Shown here one piece after another: positions 38,660-50,479 of a stretch of DNA of 64,000 bases (within the stretch, counting starts at the first letter, position 1; each line of letters starts with the position of its first letter). Origin of the DNA: Candidatus Liberibacter europaeus (GTDB taxonomy: Bacteria > Pseudomonadota > Alphaproteobacteria > Rhizobiales > Rhizobiaceae); the NCBI GenBank assembly GCA_003045065.1, contig PSQJ01000002.1, positions 248,001 to 312,000 on the forward strand, in the 5' to 3' direction. Made by a program: the position numbers and the translations under genes. The notes under the pieces were generated by a model. That model saw only the letters and a list, made by a program, of their open reading frames with translations, did not search any database and was not told where the DNA came from.

Positions 38660-39088
38660 ATGGCTAAGAAGATTTTTCGTCGTGTCAAATTAGATATAGA
38701 ATCGGGATCTGCGAAGCCTTCTCCTCCTGTTGGACCTGCTCTTGGTCAGTGTGGTATTCCTATCAAGGCTTTTTGCGACGCTTTCAATTCTGCTACCAAA
38801 GATATGGAGAAGGGTATTCCTATTCCTACTACTGTCATTTGTTATCAGGATAAATCTTTTACTTTTACGATGAGTCAACCGCCAGTTAGCTTTTTTCTTA
38901 AGAAGGAGTCTGGTGTTAAATTAGGATCTAAAACCCCTGGCAAAGAGTCGTGTGCTTCCATTTCCCGTGAAAAAATTCGGGAAATTGCTGAGCAAAAAAT
39001 TCAGGATATGAACGCTGTTAGTATTGAGGGGGCTATGCGTATGGTAGAGGGTTCGGCTGTTTCAATGGGTATAGATGTGGTGGATTAA
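38660..39088 (+). CDS. rplK: 50S ribosomal protein L11
   Basis: 142 residues. L11 forms the base of the ribosomal stalk with the GTPase-associated 23S rRNA. The proline-rich N terminus [20 protein letters not shown] and the C-terminal [21 protein letters not shown] end (here [18 protein letters not shown]) are typical. It is five bases upstream of rplA, so the pair is co-transcribed as the L11 unit. Confidence 0.98.
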   Translation: MAKKIFRRVKLDIESGSAKPSPPVGPALGQCGIPIKAFCDAFNSATKDMEKGIPIPTTVICYQDKSFTFTMSQPPVSFFLKKESGVKLGSKTPGKESCASISREKIREIAEQKIQDMNAVSIEGAMRMVEGSAVSMGIDVVD

Positions 39089-39093
39089 TTAAG

Positions 39094-39792
39094 ATGGTTA
39101 AAAAAGTTTCGAAACGTATGCGACAGATCTCACAAGGGATTGATCGTTCATCACTTTATGGGCTGGCTGATGCTATATCTATGGTGAAAGAGCGTGCTGT
39201 GGTTAAATTTGATGAAACTATTGAGATAGCGATGAACTTAGGAGTTAATCCTCGTCATGCAAATCAAATAGTTCGAGGTGTTGTTAGAATGCCCAATGGT
39301 ACAGGCGTTAATGTTAGGGTGGCTGTTTTTGCTACTTCTGTAAAGGCTGATGAAGCTAGGGATGCTGGCGCTGATATAGTTGGAGGTGAGGATCTTTTTG
39401 AAATAGTTAAGGGTGGAAAGATAGACTTTGATCGCTGTGTTGCAACCCCGGATATGATGCCATTAGTTGGTCAATTAGGTAGAGTTTTAGGCCCTAGAGG
39501 TATCATGCCTAATCCTAAATTTGGAACTGTAAGTAATGATGTTGCCGATGCTGTCAAGTCATTAAAGGGGGGGTCTGTTGATTTTCGTGTTGAAAAGGCG
39601 GGGATAGTTCATGCAGGAATAGGTAAGGTTTCTTTTGGAAACAATGAGATAAAAGAAAATATTTTGGCTTTTGTTGACGCAGTTATTAAGGCAAGGCCTC
39701 CTGCTGCGAAGGGAGAATATTTAAAGAGGGTTACTTTGTCGTCTACTATGGGATGTGGTATAAAGCTTGACCTTTCAACATTATCCAGTTAG
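39094..39792 (+). CDS. rplA: 50S ribosomal protein L1
   Basis: 232 residues. L1 is the mobile arm by the E site, and in many bacteria represses its own L11 operon mRNA. Blocks seen: [65 protein letters not shown] and the C-terminal [18 protein letters not shown]. It starts five bases after the rplK stop. A 196-base leader follows before rplJ. Confidence 0.98.
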   Translation: MVKKVSKRMRQISQGIDRSSLYGLADAISMVKERAVVKFDETIEIAMNLGVNPRHANQIVRGVVRMPNGTGVNVRVAVFATSVKADEARDAGADIVGGEDLFEIVKGGKIDFDRCVATPDMMPLVGQLGRVLGPRGIMPNPKFGTVSNDVADAVKSLKGGSVDFRVEKAGIVHAGIGKVSFGNNEIKENILAFVDAVIKARPPAAKGEYLKRVTLSSTMGCGIKLDLSTLSS

Positions 39793-39988
39793 TATTTGAT
39801 TTTGATTGTTGTTTTTTTTTAGTTAAAAATTACTTGAATTTTTGTTCTAATCCGTAATTTATGGTCTTTGTTGGTGGTTATTTCATCCTATATGATAATA
39901 ATTTAGGAATGGATGAAATTTTTGGTGTTGGGATGTTGATAAAAAAGGTTTTGTATATGTTGGTGTATTTGTCATCTGGAGATGAGAA

Positions 39989-40507
39989 TTGAAAAGGCAG
40001 GAAAAGGTCTTAGAGGTTGTTGAGTTAGGTAATATTTTTTCTTCTTATAGCTCAATCGTTGTAGCTCACTATAAAGGAATAAATGTTGCGCAGATCGGAG
40101 ATCTTCGAAAAAGATTAAGGGAAGCAGGGGGGCGTGCAAAAGTTATAAAAAATCGTCTTGTTAAAATTGCTATTCGGGATACTGATTTTCAGGGGATGTC
40201 AGATCTTTTTTCTGGGCAATCTTTGATTGTTTATTCTAAGGATCCTGTAGTTGCGCCTAAAATTTCTGTTGATTTTGCAAAAGATAATGATCAGTTTGTG
40301 ATCATTGGTGGTGTGTTAGATAAAAGTTTTCTTGACAGTAATTCCATAAAGAAAATTGCTTCTATGCCAAGTATTGATGTTATTCGTGCTAAGATTATAG
40401 CTTCTATTCAGTATAATTCTATCAGGTTGATTAGAATGATTAAGGCTCCTCCGACTCAGATTATTCGTATTATTTCTGCTTATAGTGAAAGAAATCCACA
40501 AGAATAA
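39989..40507 (+). CDS. rplJ: 50S ribosomal protein L10
   Basis: 172 residues. L10 anchors L7/L12 dimers to the stalk. The first half contains [20 protein letters not shown] and [18 protein letters not shown], and the C-terminal helix [17 protein letters not shown] binds L7/L12. The start is TTG 39989, seven bases after GGAG at 39978-39981. The 196-base spacer from rplA is where the autoregulatory L10-L7/L12 binding leader lies in other bacteria, but I cannot fold it with confidence. Confidence 0.96.
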   Translation: MKRQEKVLEVVELGNIFSSYSSIVVAHYKGINVAQIGDLRKRLREAGGRAKVIKNRLVKIAIRDTDFQGMSDLFSGQSLIVYSKDPVVAPKISVDFAKDNDQFVIIGGVLDKSFLDSNSIKKIASMPSIDVIRAKIIASIQYNSIRLIRMIKAPPTQIIRIISAYSERNPQE

Positions 40508-40556
40508 TTCTGTTAATTATAAAAAAACAAAAGTAAAAACAAAGGAAATACGTGAT

Positions 40557-40940
40557 ATGTCCAGTATTGAAACAATAGTTGATCAGTTATCATCTCTTAC
40601 TATTACACAAGCTTTGGAGCTTTCGCAAGTATTAGAAGAAAAATGGGGTGTTTCTGCGGCTGCGCCTGTTGTCGTGGCTAATGATGCTTCTTCACAAGGA
40701 GGGGGGGCTCCTGCTGTTGATGAAAAGACTAGTTTTGATGTTGTGTTATTAGGATTTGAGGCTAGTAGCAAAATCTCCGTTATTAAAAGTGTTCGGGAGA
40801 TTACTTCTTTGGGGCTAAAAGAGAGTAAGGAGCTCGTAGAAGGATTCCCTAAGAATATCAAAGAGGGTGTTGATAAAGATGAGGCTGAGGGGATCAAGGC
40901 TAAACTCGTTAGTGCTGGTGCAAAAATAGAATTGCGTTAA
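40557..40940 (+). CDS. rplL: 50S ribosomal protein L7/L12
   Basis: 127 residues from ATG 40557, preceded by AAAGGAAAT nine bases upstream. The frame is open to 40485 inside rplJ but those codons have no L7/L12 similarity. The N-terminal dimer domain is [20 protein letters not shown], then an alanine-rich hinge ([11 protein letters not shown]), and the factor-binding C-terminal domain with [20 protein letters not shown] and [15 protein letters not shown]. It recruits translational GTPases. It is followed by rpoB in the usual rplJL-rpoBC order. Confidence 0.97.
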   Translation: MSSIETIVDQLSSLTITQALELSQVLEEKWGVSAAAPVVVANDASSQGGGAPAVDEKTSFDVVLLGFEASSKISVIKSVREITSLGLKESKELVEGFPKNIKEGVDKDEAEGIKAKLVSAGAKIELR

Positions 40941-41054
40941 CCCATATTGCAATTTGGTTTATTTGTTCTTGTGGTAGATTTCGTTTTTTGAGGAAATGAT
41001 TACCTATCCCTTCCTACTATTTACATTTATCTTGATTTATGATAAGGAGAAGCA

Positions 41055-44000
41055 ATGGCTAAGGGCGTTGTATTCAATGGTCTCGGGCGTGCGCGCAGGT
41101 TTTTTGGAAAAGTTCCTGAGATAATTGATGTACCTGATCTCATTGAAATTCAGAGAGCATCTTATGATCAATTTTTGATGATGAGACATTCTCCTGATGA
41201 TCGTCCCAATGAAGGTTTGCAGGCCGCTTTTAAATCTGTATTTCCTATTATGGCGTTTTCTGGGGCTGCCATGCTTGAATTCGTATCATACGAATTTGAT
41301 TCCCCAAAGTTTGACGTTGATGATTGTTTGCGACGTGATTTGACGTATGCTGCTCCATTAAAGATTATCTTGCGGTTAATTGTTTTTGATATAGATGAAT
41401 TTACCGGTGAGAAGTCTATTAAAGACATAAAAGAGCAAAGTGTCTATATGGGCGATATACCTCTTATGACTGAGCATGGCAATTTCGTCATTAACGGTAC
41501 ACAACGCATTATTGTTTCTCAATTGCATCGTTCTCCTGGAATACTTTTTGACCATGATAAAGGTAGGTCTAGTTTATCTGGAAAGCTTCTATATTCTTGT
41601 CGTATTATTCCTAACCAAGGTTTATGGATGGATATAGAATTTGATGCTAAAGATATTCTCCATTTGCGTATTGATAGACGTCGCAAGATTCCTGTGACGT
41701 CTTTTTTAATGGCTTTGGGAATGGATTACGAGGATATTTTATCTACTTTTTATTCTAAGATTACTTACTCAAAAAAAGGTGATTATTGGTGTTTTCCGTT
41801 GGATGATGCGGATGTAATGGTAGGTTCAAAAGTATTTGCTAATTTGGTTGATGTAAAAACGGGCGAAGTTGTTGTTGAGAGTGGGAATAAATTTACTCCG
41901 CTTTTGCTTAAAAATCTTAAAGAAAAAGGAATAAAATTTTTAGGTATTAGTGGGGAAGCATTGTATGGGTCTTATGTTGCAGAAGATGTCGTCAATCTAG
42001 AAACTGGTGAAATATACCTTGAGGCTAGTGATAAAATTGATGAAAATATTTTAGAGGCTATTGAATCTGCTGGTATTTCAGACATTTCCGTCATTTATTT
42101 TGATGTTGATAGCACTAACCCTTATTTGCGAAACACGTTGGCTATAGATAAGAACGAGAATCGTCAGGATGCTCTTTTGGATATATATCGTGTTATGCGT
42201 CCAGGTGATGTTCCCTCTGCTTCGGCAGCTGAATCTATGTTTAATTTTCTTTTCTTTGATCAGAATAAGTATGATCTTTCAGTAGTTGGTCGCGTGAAGA
42301 TTAATATGCGTCTTAATCTTGATGTTCCTAATGATGTTCGTATTATTAGAAAAGATGATGTTATAGCAATTATCAAAGTATTGGTAGATTTGATTGATGG
42401 CAAAGGAAGTATTGATGATATTGATAGTTTAGTTAATCGTCGAGTACGTTCTGTTGGTGAGATGTTAAAAAATCAGTATCGTCTTGGGTTGTTGCGTATG
42501 GAGCGTTCTATAAAAGAGCGTATTTCTTCAGTTGATATTGACACTGTTATGCCACAAGATCTTATTAATGCTAAGCCTGTTGTTTCTGCTGTGCGTGACT
42601 TTTTCTGTTCCTCGCAGTTATCGCAACTTGAAGAGCATGTTAACTCACTTTCTCGTCTTACTCATACGCGTCGTTGTTCTGCTGTGGGTAAAGGAGGTGT
42701 GTTAAAAACAAGAGCAGGTACTGAAATACGTGATTTGCATCCGACTCACTATGGCCGTATTTGTCCTGCTGAAACCTCAGAAGGTCATAATATTGGTTTG
42801 GTAACCTCTCTGGCATCTTTTGCTAGGGTCAATGAGTATGGTTTTATTGAGACACCTTATCTTAAGGTTACAGATGGTAAGGTTACCGATCATGTTGTAT
42901 ATCTTTCTGCGATAGAGGAAGAAAATTGTTATATAGCCCAAGCTAGTGTAGATGTTGATGAAGATGGTTCTTTTATCGAAGAATTGGTGTTTTGTCGTCA
43001 TGCAGGTGTAGAAGTTCTTGTCCCTCGAGAAAATATAAATTTTATTGATGCTTCTTCAAAACAAGTGGTTTCGATATCAGCGTCTCTTATTCCTTTTTTG
43101 GAAAATGATGATTCAAATCGTGTTCTTATGGGTTGTAATATGCAACGTCAGGCTGTTCCATTGTTAAAGGCAGAGGCTCCTTTTGTTGGAACTGGCATGG
43201 AATCGGTTGTTGCTAAGAGTTCAGGGGCCACTATTATTGCAAAGAATTCTGGAATTGTAGAACAGGTTGATGCAACTCGTGTAGTGATTCGTGTTACTGA
43301 AGAAGATCTTGATCCTTCTGCTTCAGGAGTTGATATTTATCGATTGATGAAATTTCAGCGTTCTAATCAGAATACTTGTATTAATCATCGTCCGTTGGTG
43401 AAAGTTGGTGATGTGATTTGTAAGAATGACATTATTGCGGATGGTTCATCTACAGATATTGGTGATTTGGCTCTTGGTCGTAATGTGCTAGTTGCTTTCA
43501 TGCCTTGGAATGGTTATAACTTTGAGGATTCTCTGGTGATATCTGAGCGTATGGTTGCTGAAGATGTTTTTACTTCCATTCATATAGAAGAGTTTGAGAT
43601 TATGGCTCGTGATACGAAGCTGGGTCCAGAGGAGATAACTCGCGATGTTCCTAATGTATCAGAAGAAGCTTTAAAGAATCTTGATGAGTGTGGTATTATT
43701 TGTGTCGGAGCTAGAGTTATTCCAGGTGATATCTTAGTAGGTAAAATTACTCCTAAAAGTGAGAGTCCAATGACTCCGGAAGAAAAGCTTTTGCGTGCTA
43801 TTTTTGGTGAAAAAGCTTCAGACGTACGTGATACCTCATTACGTGTTCCTCCTGGTGTTCATGGTGTAGTCAGTGATGTTTGTATCTTTAATCGGCATGG
43901 TATTGATAAGAGTGAACGTTCTTTATCTGTTGAACGTGAGCAAATTGAACTTCTTGCCAGAGATAGAGATGATGAGCAGGCAATTATTGATAAAAATGTT

Positions 44001-45203
44001 TATAGTCGTTTGATGGAAATTTTGTGTGGGCAAACTGCTGTTTCTGGTCCTAAGGGCTTTAAGAAAAATTCTGTTCTGTCTAGCGACTTGATGTCAGAAT
44101 ATCCAAAATCTCAATGGTGGATGTTTGCTGTTAAGGATGAGAAGATACAACGAAATATTGAAAATTTAAGAGCTAACTATGAAAATTCTAAGTTGGTTCT
44201 TGAAAATCGTTTTAAGAATAAAGTTGAGAAGATTCAATGGGGGGACGATATGCCTCCAGGTGTTTTAAGAGTTGTCAAGGTTTTTATTTCTATGAAGCGA
44301 TCTATTCAGCCAGGTGATAAGGTGGCGGGTCGTCATGGTAATAAGACGGTGGTAAGTAAGATATGTTCAAACTCTGATATGCCTTATCTTGCGGATGGTA
44401 CTGTTGTTGATATGGTTCTCAATCCATTGGGTATTGTATCTCGTATGAATCTTGGGCAAGTTTTTGAAACTAACATTGGTTGGGCATGTGCTGGTCTCGG
44501 CAAAAAGATTAAAAGCATCATTAATGATTATAAGGCAAATGGTGACATAGTTCCTTTGCGTAATTTTATTGAAAAGATTATTGAATCAGATCCTAATTGT
44601 GAGCATATATCGCAATATGATGATGAGGCTATATTACGTTTGGCAGAGCAATGGAAATCAGGTGTGCCTGTTTCTATTCCTGTTTTTGGTGGAGCCGGTG
44701 AAGATGATATAAATTCTATGCTTCATATGGCAGGATTTGATGAGAGTGGACAGTCTATTCTTTATGATGGTCGTACTGGTGATCCATTTGATAGACCGGT
44801 TACAGTTGGTTATATGTATATGTTGAAACTTAATCATATGGTAGACGATAAGGTTCATGCTCGTTCTATTGGTGGTTACTCTCTTGTTACGCAGCAACCA
44901 TTGGGTGGAAAAGCACTTTTTGGTTCTCAGCGTATAGGAGAAATGGAAGTATGGTGTACACAAGCTTATGGTGCTGCCTATACATTGCAAGAGATGCTTA
45001 CTATTAAATCTGATGATGTTGTTGGTCGTGCAAAAGTTTATGAATCTATCGTTTCAGGAGGGCATTCATTTGAAACTGGAATACCGGAAAGCTTCAATGT
45101 TTTAGTAAAGGAGATGCAAGGGTTAGGTTTGAGTATTGATTTGGAAAATTCGCGTGAAAAAAGTGATTCTACAATAGAGAAGATTCCTGATTTAAATGAG
45201 TAA
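41055..45203 (+). CDS. rpoB: DNA-directed RNA polymerase subunit beta
   Basis: 1,382 residues, the usual alphaproteobacterial size. Active-site and structural blocks are present: [60 protein letters not shown], and MNLGQVFE, plus the C-terminal [17 protein letters not shown] that joins RpoC. The rifampicin-pocket segment (residues 516-583) departs from the nearly universal sequence: [21 protein letters not shown]544, K546, A572, S575, H578 and V583, while Q524, H537, R540 and S542 are kept. The frame is intact with no disruption, so the protein is presumably functional. ATAAGGAGAAGCA precedes the ATG. Confidence 0.98.
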   Translation: MAKGVVFNGLGRARRFFGKVPEIIDVPDLIEIQRASYDQFLMMRHSPDDRPNEGLQAAFKSVFPIMAFSGAAMLEFVSYEFDSPKFDVDDCLRRDLTYAAPLKIILRLIVFDIDEFTGEKSIKDIKEQSVYMGDIPLMTEHGNFVINGTQRIIVSQLHRSPGILFDHDKGRSSLSGKLLYSCRIIPNQGLWMDIEFDAKDILHLRIDRRRKIPVTSFLMALGMDYEDILSTFYSKITYSKKGDYWCFPLDDADVMVGSKVFANLVDVKTGEVVVESGNKFTPLLLKNLKEKGIKFLGISGEALYGSYVAEDVVNLETGEIYLEASDKIDENILEAIESAGISDISVIYFDVDSTNPYLRNTLAIDKNENRQDALLDIYRVMRPGDVPSASAAESMFNFLFFDQNKYDLSVVGRVKINMRLNLDVPNDVRIIRKDDVIAIIKVLVDLIDGKGSIDDIDSLVNRRVRSVGEMLKNQYRLGLLRMERSIKERISSVDIDTVMPQDLINAKPVVSAVRDFFCSSQLSQLEEHVNSLSRLTHTRRCSAVGKGGVLKTRAGTEIRDLHPTHYGRICPAETSEGHNIGLVTSLASFARVNEYGFIETPYLKVTDGKVTDHVVYLSAIEEENCYIAQASVDVDEDGSFIEELVFCRHAGVEVLVPRENINFIDASSKQVVSISASLIPFLENDDSNRVLMGCNMQRQAVPLLKAEAPFVGTGMESVVAKSSGATIIAKNSGIVEQVDATRVVIRVTEEDLDPSASGVDIYRLMKFQRSNQNTCINHRPLVKVGDVICKNDIIADGSSTDIGDLALGRNVLVAFMPWNGYNFEDSLVISERMVAEDVFTSIHIEEFEIMARDTKLGPEEITRDVPNVSEEALKNLDECGIICVGARVIPGDILVGKITPKSESPMTPEEKLLRAIFGEKASDVRDTSLRVPPGVHGVVSDVCIFNRHGIDKSERSLSVEREQIELLARDRDDEQAIIDKNVYSRLMEILCGQTAVSGPKGFKKNSVLSSDLMSEYPKSQWWMFAVKDEKIQRNIENLRANYENSKLVLENRFKNKVEKIQWGDDMPPGVLRVVKVFISMKRSIQPGDKVAGRHGNKTVVSKICSNSDMPYLADGTVVDMVLNPLGIVSRMNLGQVFETNIGWACAGLGKKIKSIINDYKANGDIVPLRNFIEKIIESDPNCEHISQYDDEAILRLAEQWKSGVPVSIPVFGGAGEDDINSMLHMAGFDESGQSILYDGRTGDPFDRPVTVGYMYMLKLNHMVDDKVHARSIGGYSLVTQQPLGGKALFGSQRIGEMEVWCTQAYGAAYTLQEMLTIKSDDVVGRAKVYESIVSGGHSFETGIPESFNVLVKEMQGLGLSIDLENSREKSDSTIEKIPDLNE

Positions 45204-45282
45204 TCAATCAACACGAGTTAGTCTTTTTATTTTTTTGAGAATATTTTGCCTATATATAGGTATGAATGGTTGGAGATAGTAT

Positions 45283-48200
45283 ATGCAACAAGAGGTTATG
45301 AGATTTTTTAATCCGTGGAGAGATGATAAGGATTTCGATTCCATAAGAATTTCAATTGCCTCTCCAGAAAAAATCCTGTCTTTATCTTATGGAGAGATAA
45401 AGAAGCCTGAAACTATTAATTATCGTACTTTTAAGCCAGAACGAGATGGGTTGTTTTGTTGTAGGATTTTTGGTCCGATGACAGATTATGAGTGTTTGTG
45501 CGGAAAGTACAAGCGCATTAAGTATAAAGGCGTTATTTGTGAAAAATGTGGTGTTGAGGTAACATTATCGTCTGTTCGTCGAGATCGTATGGCTCATATT
45601 CGTCTAGCTGCTCCTGTTGCTCATCCTTGGTTTCTTAGATCTCTGCCGTCACGTATCTCAACGTTGCTTGATATGACCTTAAGAGAGGTAGAACGGGTTA
45701 TTAACTTTGATTGTTATGTCGTTACTGATCCCGGCTTGTCTTCTTTAAACAAATGTCAGATTTTGACAGAAGAAGAATACTTACAGGCGGTAAATGATTT
45801 TGGTAGTGATCATTTTACTGCCATGATGGGTGCTGATGCAATACGTGAGCTTTTAATTTCGTTGGATCTTAAAAAATTAGCTGTTGATTTGCGCTCCAAA
45901 TTGAATAAAGACGTTTCTGTTTTTAGGCGGAAAAAAATAATGAAACGTCTTAAAATAGTAGATAGTTTTTTGAAATCTGGCAATCGTCCTGAATGGATGA
46001 TTCTGACAGTTATTCCAGTTATTCCGCCTGATCTTCGTCCATTAGTGGCTCTTGATTTTGGGAGATTCGCTTCTTCTGATCTTAATGATTTATATCGTCG
46101 ACTTGTTGGTAGAAACATTCGATTGATGCGTTTGAACGGCTTGCATGCTCCTGAGATTATTGTGCGAAATGAAAAGAGGATGCTTCAGGAATCAGTCGAT
46201 GCCTTGTTTGATAATGGTAGTCATAAGCGTGTAATAACTGGTGCAAATAGGCGTCCTCTGAAATCTCTGTCTGATATGTTGAAGGGTAAACAAGGACGCT
46301 TTAGAACAAATCTTCTTGGGAAAAGAGTGGATTTTTCTGCTCGTTCTGTGATTACTGCAGGACCAGAGTTAACATTAGGTCAAGTTGGTTTGCCTGGGAT
46401 AATGCTTGTTGAAATGTATAAGCCTTTCATATACGCAGAATTGGAAAAGAGGGGATATGTTTCTACGGTAAAACAGGCTAAGAAATTTGTTGAAAAGCTA
46501 AGACCTGAAGTTTGGGATGTTCTTGATGAAGTAGTTCGTCAACATGTCGTTTTATTAAATCGTGCTCCAAGTTTGCATCGCTTAAGTTTGCAGGCTTTTG
46601 AACCTAAAATTATAACCGGCAAAGCTATTCAACTTCATCCTTTAGTTTGTGAAGGGTATAATGCCGATTTTGATGGAGATCAAATGGCTGTTCACCTTCT
46701 TATATCCTTGGAAGCACAGTTGGAAGCGCGTGTGTTGATGATGTCAACTAATAATATCTTGCATCCTGCTAGTGGAAAACCAGTGGTTGTTCCTTCACAA
46801 GATATGGTTTTAGGATTATATTATTTATCCATTGTACACGAGGGTGATCCAGGTGAGGGTATGGCTTTTGTTGATATAGCTGAAGTACATCATGCTCTTG
46901 AAAATAAGGTTGTTACTCTCCATTCTAAGATTTTGGGGAGATATGTTAGCGTTGATGAAAATGGAAACAAGGTTTCTAGGGTTTACGAGACAACTCCGGG
47001 CAGGATGATTATAGGTGATATATTGCCTCGTCACCATAAAATTTCGTTTGACATTTGTAATCAGGAAATGACTAAGAAAAATATTTCGAATATAGTTGAT
47101 GCGGTTTATCGTCATTGTGGACAAAAAAGCACTGTTGTTCTTTGTGATAGTCTTATGCGTTTAGGTTTTGCTTACTCTAGTAGTTCTGGTGTTTCATTTG
47201 GTAAGAATGATATAGTTATTCCTGAATCTAAAGATAAGATTATTGCAGAAGCTGATCAAATGTCCAAAGAGTACGAGTGTGAATATAGAGATGGCCTGAT
47301 TACTCAAGGAGAAAAATATAACAAAGTCATTGATCTATGGGGAAAAGCTACTGATAAAGTAACTGAAGATATGATGGCTCATATTAAAAAAATTGAATTT
47401 GATGCTGATACAGGTCGTCAAAAACCAATGAATTCTATATTTATGATGTCCCATTCTGGTGCCCGTGGATCTATTCATCAGATGCGTCAGCTTGGTGCCA
47501 TGAGGGGATTGATAGCAACATCATCAGGAAGAATTATTGAAAGTCCTATTCGCTCTAACTTTAAGGAAGGGCTTAATATGTATGATTTCTTTAAATCTAA
47601 TATTGGTGGTAGGAAGGGATTGCTTGATGTTGTTATGAGAACTGCTAGTTCTGGTTATTTAAGTCGCAAACTCGTAGATGTTAATCAGAATTGTATTATA
47701 ACTAAACTTGATTGTGGAACTAATAAAGGTTTGACTATTAGATCGGTCGTTGATTCTGGAAATGTAGTTTCTTCTTTGGGAAGTAGGGTTTTGGGTCGTA
47801 CTACTCTTGATGATATTATTGATCCATCTACGAATGAATGTATTATTAAATCAGGTGATTTAATACTTGAATCTCACGTTGCTGATATTGAAAAATGTGG
47901 CATTAGATCTGTAAGAATTCGTTCCCCTTTGACTTGTGAATCTATTAAGGGAATATGTGTGCTGTGTTATGGTCGCGATCTTGCTCGGGGTTTCCGTGTT
48001 AATTTAGGGGAGGCTGTTGGTGTTATTGCTGCTCAGTCTATCGGTGAACCTGGAACACAGTTGACCATGCGTACCTTCCATCTTGGAGGTGCTGTGACAG
48101 TTGTGGATAGATCTTTCTTAGAATCTTCTTGTGAAGGTGTAGTAAGGATTAAAAACCGTAGCGTATGTTGTAATTCTGAAAAAGATCTTATTTCTATGGG

Positions 48201-49482
48201 ACGTAATACGACGCTCCAAATTTTAGATTCTGCTGGGCAAGAGCAATCTTCAGATAATATCATGTATGGTGCTAAGTTATTAGTTGACGATGGGGATGTT
48301 GTAAAATATGGACAGCGTATTTCTGAATGGGACCCTCATACTTCTCCTATGATAGCAGAAGTTTCTGGTATAGTTGGATTTGAAGATCTTGTTGATGGTG
48401 TTTCCGTAATAGAGAGTATTGGTGAGTCTACAGGTATCTATAAGCGAAAAGTGATAGATTGGCGTTTTAGTAGTAAGGGTCAAAATTTAAAACCATCGAT
48501 TGTTATCAAAGATGAAGATGGGGTTGTCTTAAAGCTATCTAGTGCTTCTGATGCTCGATGGTTTTTGCCGGTAGACGCAATTCTATCAGTCACGCCTGGG
48601 CAGAAGGTCTCTATGGGAGATGTTTTGGCTCGTTCACCAATTTCTAGTGCTAAATCAAAAGATATTACAAGTGGGTTGCCGCGAGTAGCTGAACTTTTTG
48701 AGGCACGTCGTCCGAAAGATCATGCTATATTAGCGGATATTAGTGGTACTATTAGAATAAAACGCAGTTATAAAAACAAAATCCGGGTATTGATTGAACC
48801 TTGTGAAGATACTATTGATCCTGTTGAATATTTTATTCCAAAAAATAAACATTTTTATTTGCGGGATGGAGATTATGTTGAAAAGGGTGATTGTATTATT
48901 GAAGGAAATCCTACACCTCATGATATTTTGAGGATTAAGGGTATAGAAGCGTTAGCGTCTTATTTGATCAATGAAGTGCAAAATGTTTATCGTCTTGAAG
49001 GTGTTGTTATTAATGATAAACATATAGAAGTTGTTATCCGTCAAATGTTGCAAAAAGTTGAGATTACCGATCCTGGTGATAGTGAATATTTGTTGGGTGA
49101 TAATGTTGATCGTGTTGAAGTGGAATTGATGAATAAAGAACTTGTACAGCAAGGAAAGAAAATAGTTTCCTTTTCTCCTGTTTTGCAAGGTATTACTAAA
49201 GCTTCTCTTCAGACCAAGTCTTTTATATCTGCTGCATCTTTCCAAGAAACGACGAAGGTACTAACCGAAGCAGCTATTGCTGGAAAAGTTGATATGTTAG
49301 AAGGTCTTAAAGAAAATGTTATTGTTGGTCGTTTGATTCCGGCTGGTACAGGCGCAATTTTAAATGAAAAACGTCGTATTGCTATTCATAGAGATCAGAT
49401 GATCTTGAAAGAAAGAAATAAGTGTTCACAAGATGCTGATTCAAAAAATGACCCGGTTCAAGGAATGATAATAGAACAATAG
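45283..49482 (+). CDS. rpoC: DNA-directed RNA polymerase subunit beta'
   Basis: 1,399 residues. It starts 79 bases after rpoB. The N-terminal zinc finger shows CLCGKYK and CEKCGVEV, the catalytic magnesium loop [13 protein letters not shown], the bridge helix region [20 protein letters not shown], the second zinc site with [16 protein letters not shown] and CVLCYGRD, and the trigger loop [20 protein letters not shown]. These give the catalytic centre of transcription. In most Rhizobiales rpsL-rpsG-fusA follow rpoC; here 358 bases of spacer and a convergent lipid-transport operon follow instead, so the ribosomal string is broken at this point. Confidence 0.98.
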   Translation: MQQEVMRFFNPWRDDKDFDSIRISIASPEKILSLSYGEIKKPETINYRTFKPERDGLFCCRIFGPMTDYECLCGKYKRIKYKGVICEKCGVEVTLSSVRRDRMAHIRLAAPVAHPWFLRSLPSRISTLLDMTLREVERVINFDCYVVTDPGLSSLNKCQILTEEEYLQAVNDFGSDHFTAMMGADAIRELLISLDLKKLAVDLRSKLNKDVSVFRRKKIMKRLKIVDSFLKSGNRPEWMILTVIPVIPPDLRPLVALDFGRFASSDLNDLYRRLVGRNIRLMRLNGLHAPEIIVRNEKRMLQESVDALFDNGSHKRVITGANRRPLKSLSDMLKGKQGRFRTNLLGKRVDFSARSVITAGPELTLGQVGLPGIMLVEMYKPFIYAELEKRGYVSTVKQAKKFVEKLRPEVWDVLDEVVRQHVVLLNRAPSLHRLSLQAFEPKIITGKAIQLHPLVCEGYNADFDGDQMAVHLLISLEAQLEARVLMMSTNNILHPASGKPVVVPSQDMVLGLYYLSIVHEGDPGEGMAFVDIAEVHHALENKVVTLHSKILGRYVSVDENGNKVSRVYETTPGRMIIGDILPRHHKISFDICNQEMTKKNISNIVDAVYRHCGQKSTVVLCDSLMRLGFAYSSSSGVSFGKNDIVIPESKDKIIAEADQMSKEYECEYRDGLITQGEKYNKVIDLWGKATDKVTEDMMAHIKKIEFDADTGRQKPMNSIFMMSHSGARGSIHQMRQLGAMRGLIATSSGRIIESPIRSNFKEGLNMYDFFKSNIGGRKGLLDVVMRTASSGYLSRKLVDVNQNCIITKLDCGTNKGLTIRSVVDSGNVVSSLGSRVLGRTTLDDIIDPSTNECIIKSGDLILESHVADIEKCGIRSVRIRSPLTCESIKGICVLCYGRDLARGFRVNLGEAVGVIAAQSIGEPGTQLTMRTFHLGGAVTVVDRSFLESSCEGVVRIKNRSVCCNSEKDLISMGRNTTLQILDSAGQEQSSDNIMYGAKLLVDDGDVVKYGQRISEWDPHTSPMIAEVSGIVGFEDLVDGVSVIESIGESTGIYKRKVIDWRFSSKGQNLKPSIVIKDEDGVVLKLSSASDARWFLPVDAILSVTPGQKVSMGDVLARSPISSAKSKDITSGLPRVAELFEARRPKDHAILADISGTIRIKRSYKNKIRVLIEPCEDTIDPVEYFIPKNKHFYLRDGDYVEKGDCIIEGNPTPHDILRIKGIEALASYLINEVQNVYRLEGVVINDKHIEVVIRQMLQKVEITDPGDSEYLLGDNVDRVEVELMNKELVQQGKKIVSFSPVLQGITKASLQTKSFISAASFQETTKVLTEAAIAGKVDMLEGLKENVIVGRLIPAGTGAILNEKRRIAIHRDQMILKERNKCSQDADSKNDPVQGMIIEQ

Positions 49483-49840
49483 AGATATTTTTGTATATTA
49501 ATTTAGGTGTATATTTATTGCTGTTGCAATAGTATATTTTTGGAGTAGTTTGGTTTCGATTATTTGGCTTAATCTCTTCTTATATTGAATAAATTTTTCT
49601 ATCATCATATTTTATAAGATATACGAGTAAGAGATTTCAGTGTATTTTGAGAATTAGTTATTTTACTTTATGTGATTACTTAAGATCAATTCAACACATC
49701 TTTTATATTATTTTTGAATTATAATCATGATGTCTGGATAGTTGTTTATTTTAAATAATAAATATGTGTTTTTGTTATAACAAAAACACATGTCTACTTA
49801 TATCTATTAATTTATTCCTAGAATACTTTTTTAATAATAA
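49483..49840. other. Spacer between convergent rpoC and Mla operon
   Basis: 358 AT-rich bases between the ends of two convergent operons. No gene is visible. It contains the perfect palindrome at 49764-49791, listed separately. Confidence 0.65.
49764..49791. terminator. 28-bp perfect palindrome, probable bidirectional terminator
   Basis: ATGTGTTTTTGTTA directly abuts its reverse complement TAACAAAAACACAT: 14 pairs with no spacer. Its T-rich and A-rich arms would give a stem-loop in transcripts from either strand, fitting the tail-to-tail position between rpoC and the minus-strand lipid-transport operon. It is 280 bases from the rpoC stop and about 50 from the last gene of the other operon, so it fits the latter better. 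Confidence 0.5.
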
Positions 49841-50458
49841 TTATTCTGAATTAGGTAGAGATGAAAGTGTCCATATAATAATTTCTGAAGAGATGCGATT
49901 AAAGGCACGATCAAGAGATTGAACAAAACATAATTTGTTATCTTTTTCAAAAGGTTCTTCAACATTAAATATTTTCTGTGCTACAACGGCACCAGTATGT
50001 GTATTAATCAGTTTAAAAGACATTGCAATAATAGCATGATTGCGATGAAGATTAATCTCAAATAACTTAATAGTAGAATATAGCTGATAATCTGGGAAGA
50101 TGCCTTGATTTGGCTTTACTATAGTTAATATTTTTCCATTATTTTCAAAGTTGGCTATTAATTTTGACTGTATCATGCGTGGGAGCTTATCACTCCACTG
50201 AGACTTAAACAGGTATTCCATTTCAATAGGAGAAGAACGGATGATAATATCTTCGCTATTTAAAATTTTTAGTGTTGTAGGTTCATATATAACAAGATTT
50301 ATATTATATTTAACTCTGCTTGTTATATATGAGGATCTGTTTTCTGAAAGATCAAAAGTATCTTTAGGAATATTTCCAAAACATGAAGAGAGACATGTTA
50401 ATGCTACCATGCTACAAGGTATAAATTTTTTATAAATATCACCTGATTTCTTATCCAT
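49841..50458 (-). CDS. ABC-type lipid transport auxiliary lipoprotein
   Basis: 205 residues. A signal sequence ends in a lipobox LSSC, lipidating Cys26. The mature domain resembles the ABC-transport auxiliary lipoprotein family (PqiC-like) that accompanies Mla/Mce operons: a stretch near the middle, PRMIQSKLIANFENNGKI, and later VVAQKIFNVEEPFEKDN, fit the family layout of a short alpha/beta domain. It is the last of four genes on this strand, 21 bases after the MlaD gene. It probably links the complex to the outer membrane. Confidence 0.8.
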   Translation of the reverse strand: MDKKSGDIYKKFIPCSMVALTCLSSCFGNIPKDTFDLSENRSSYITSRVKYNINLVIYEPTTLKILNSEDIIIRSSPIEMEYLFKSQWSDKLPRMIQSKLIANFENNGKILTIVKPNQGIFPDYQLYSTIKLFEINLHRNHAIIAMSFKLINTHTGAVVAQKIFNVEEPFEKDNKLCFVQSLDRAFNRISSEIIIWTLSSLPNSE

Positions 50459-50479
50459 AATTTAGGCAGTCCATTTTTA

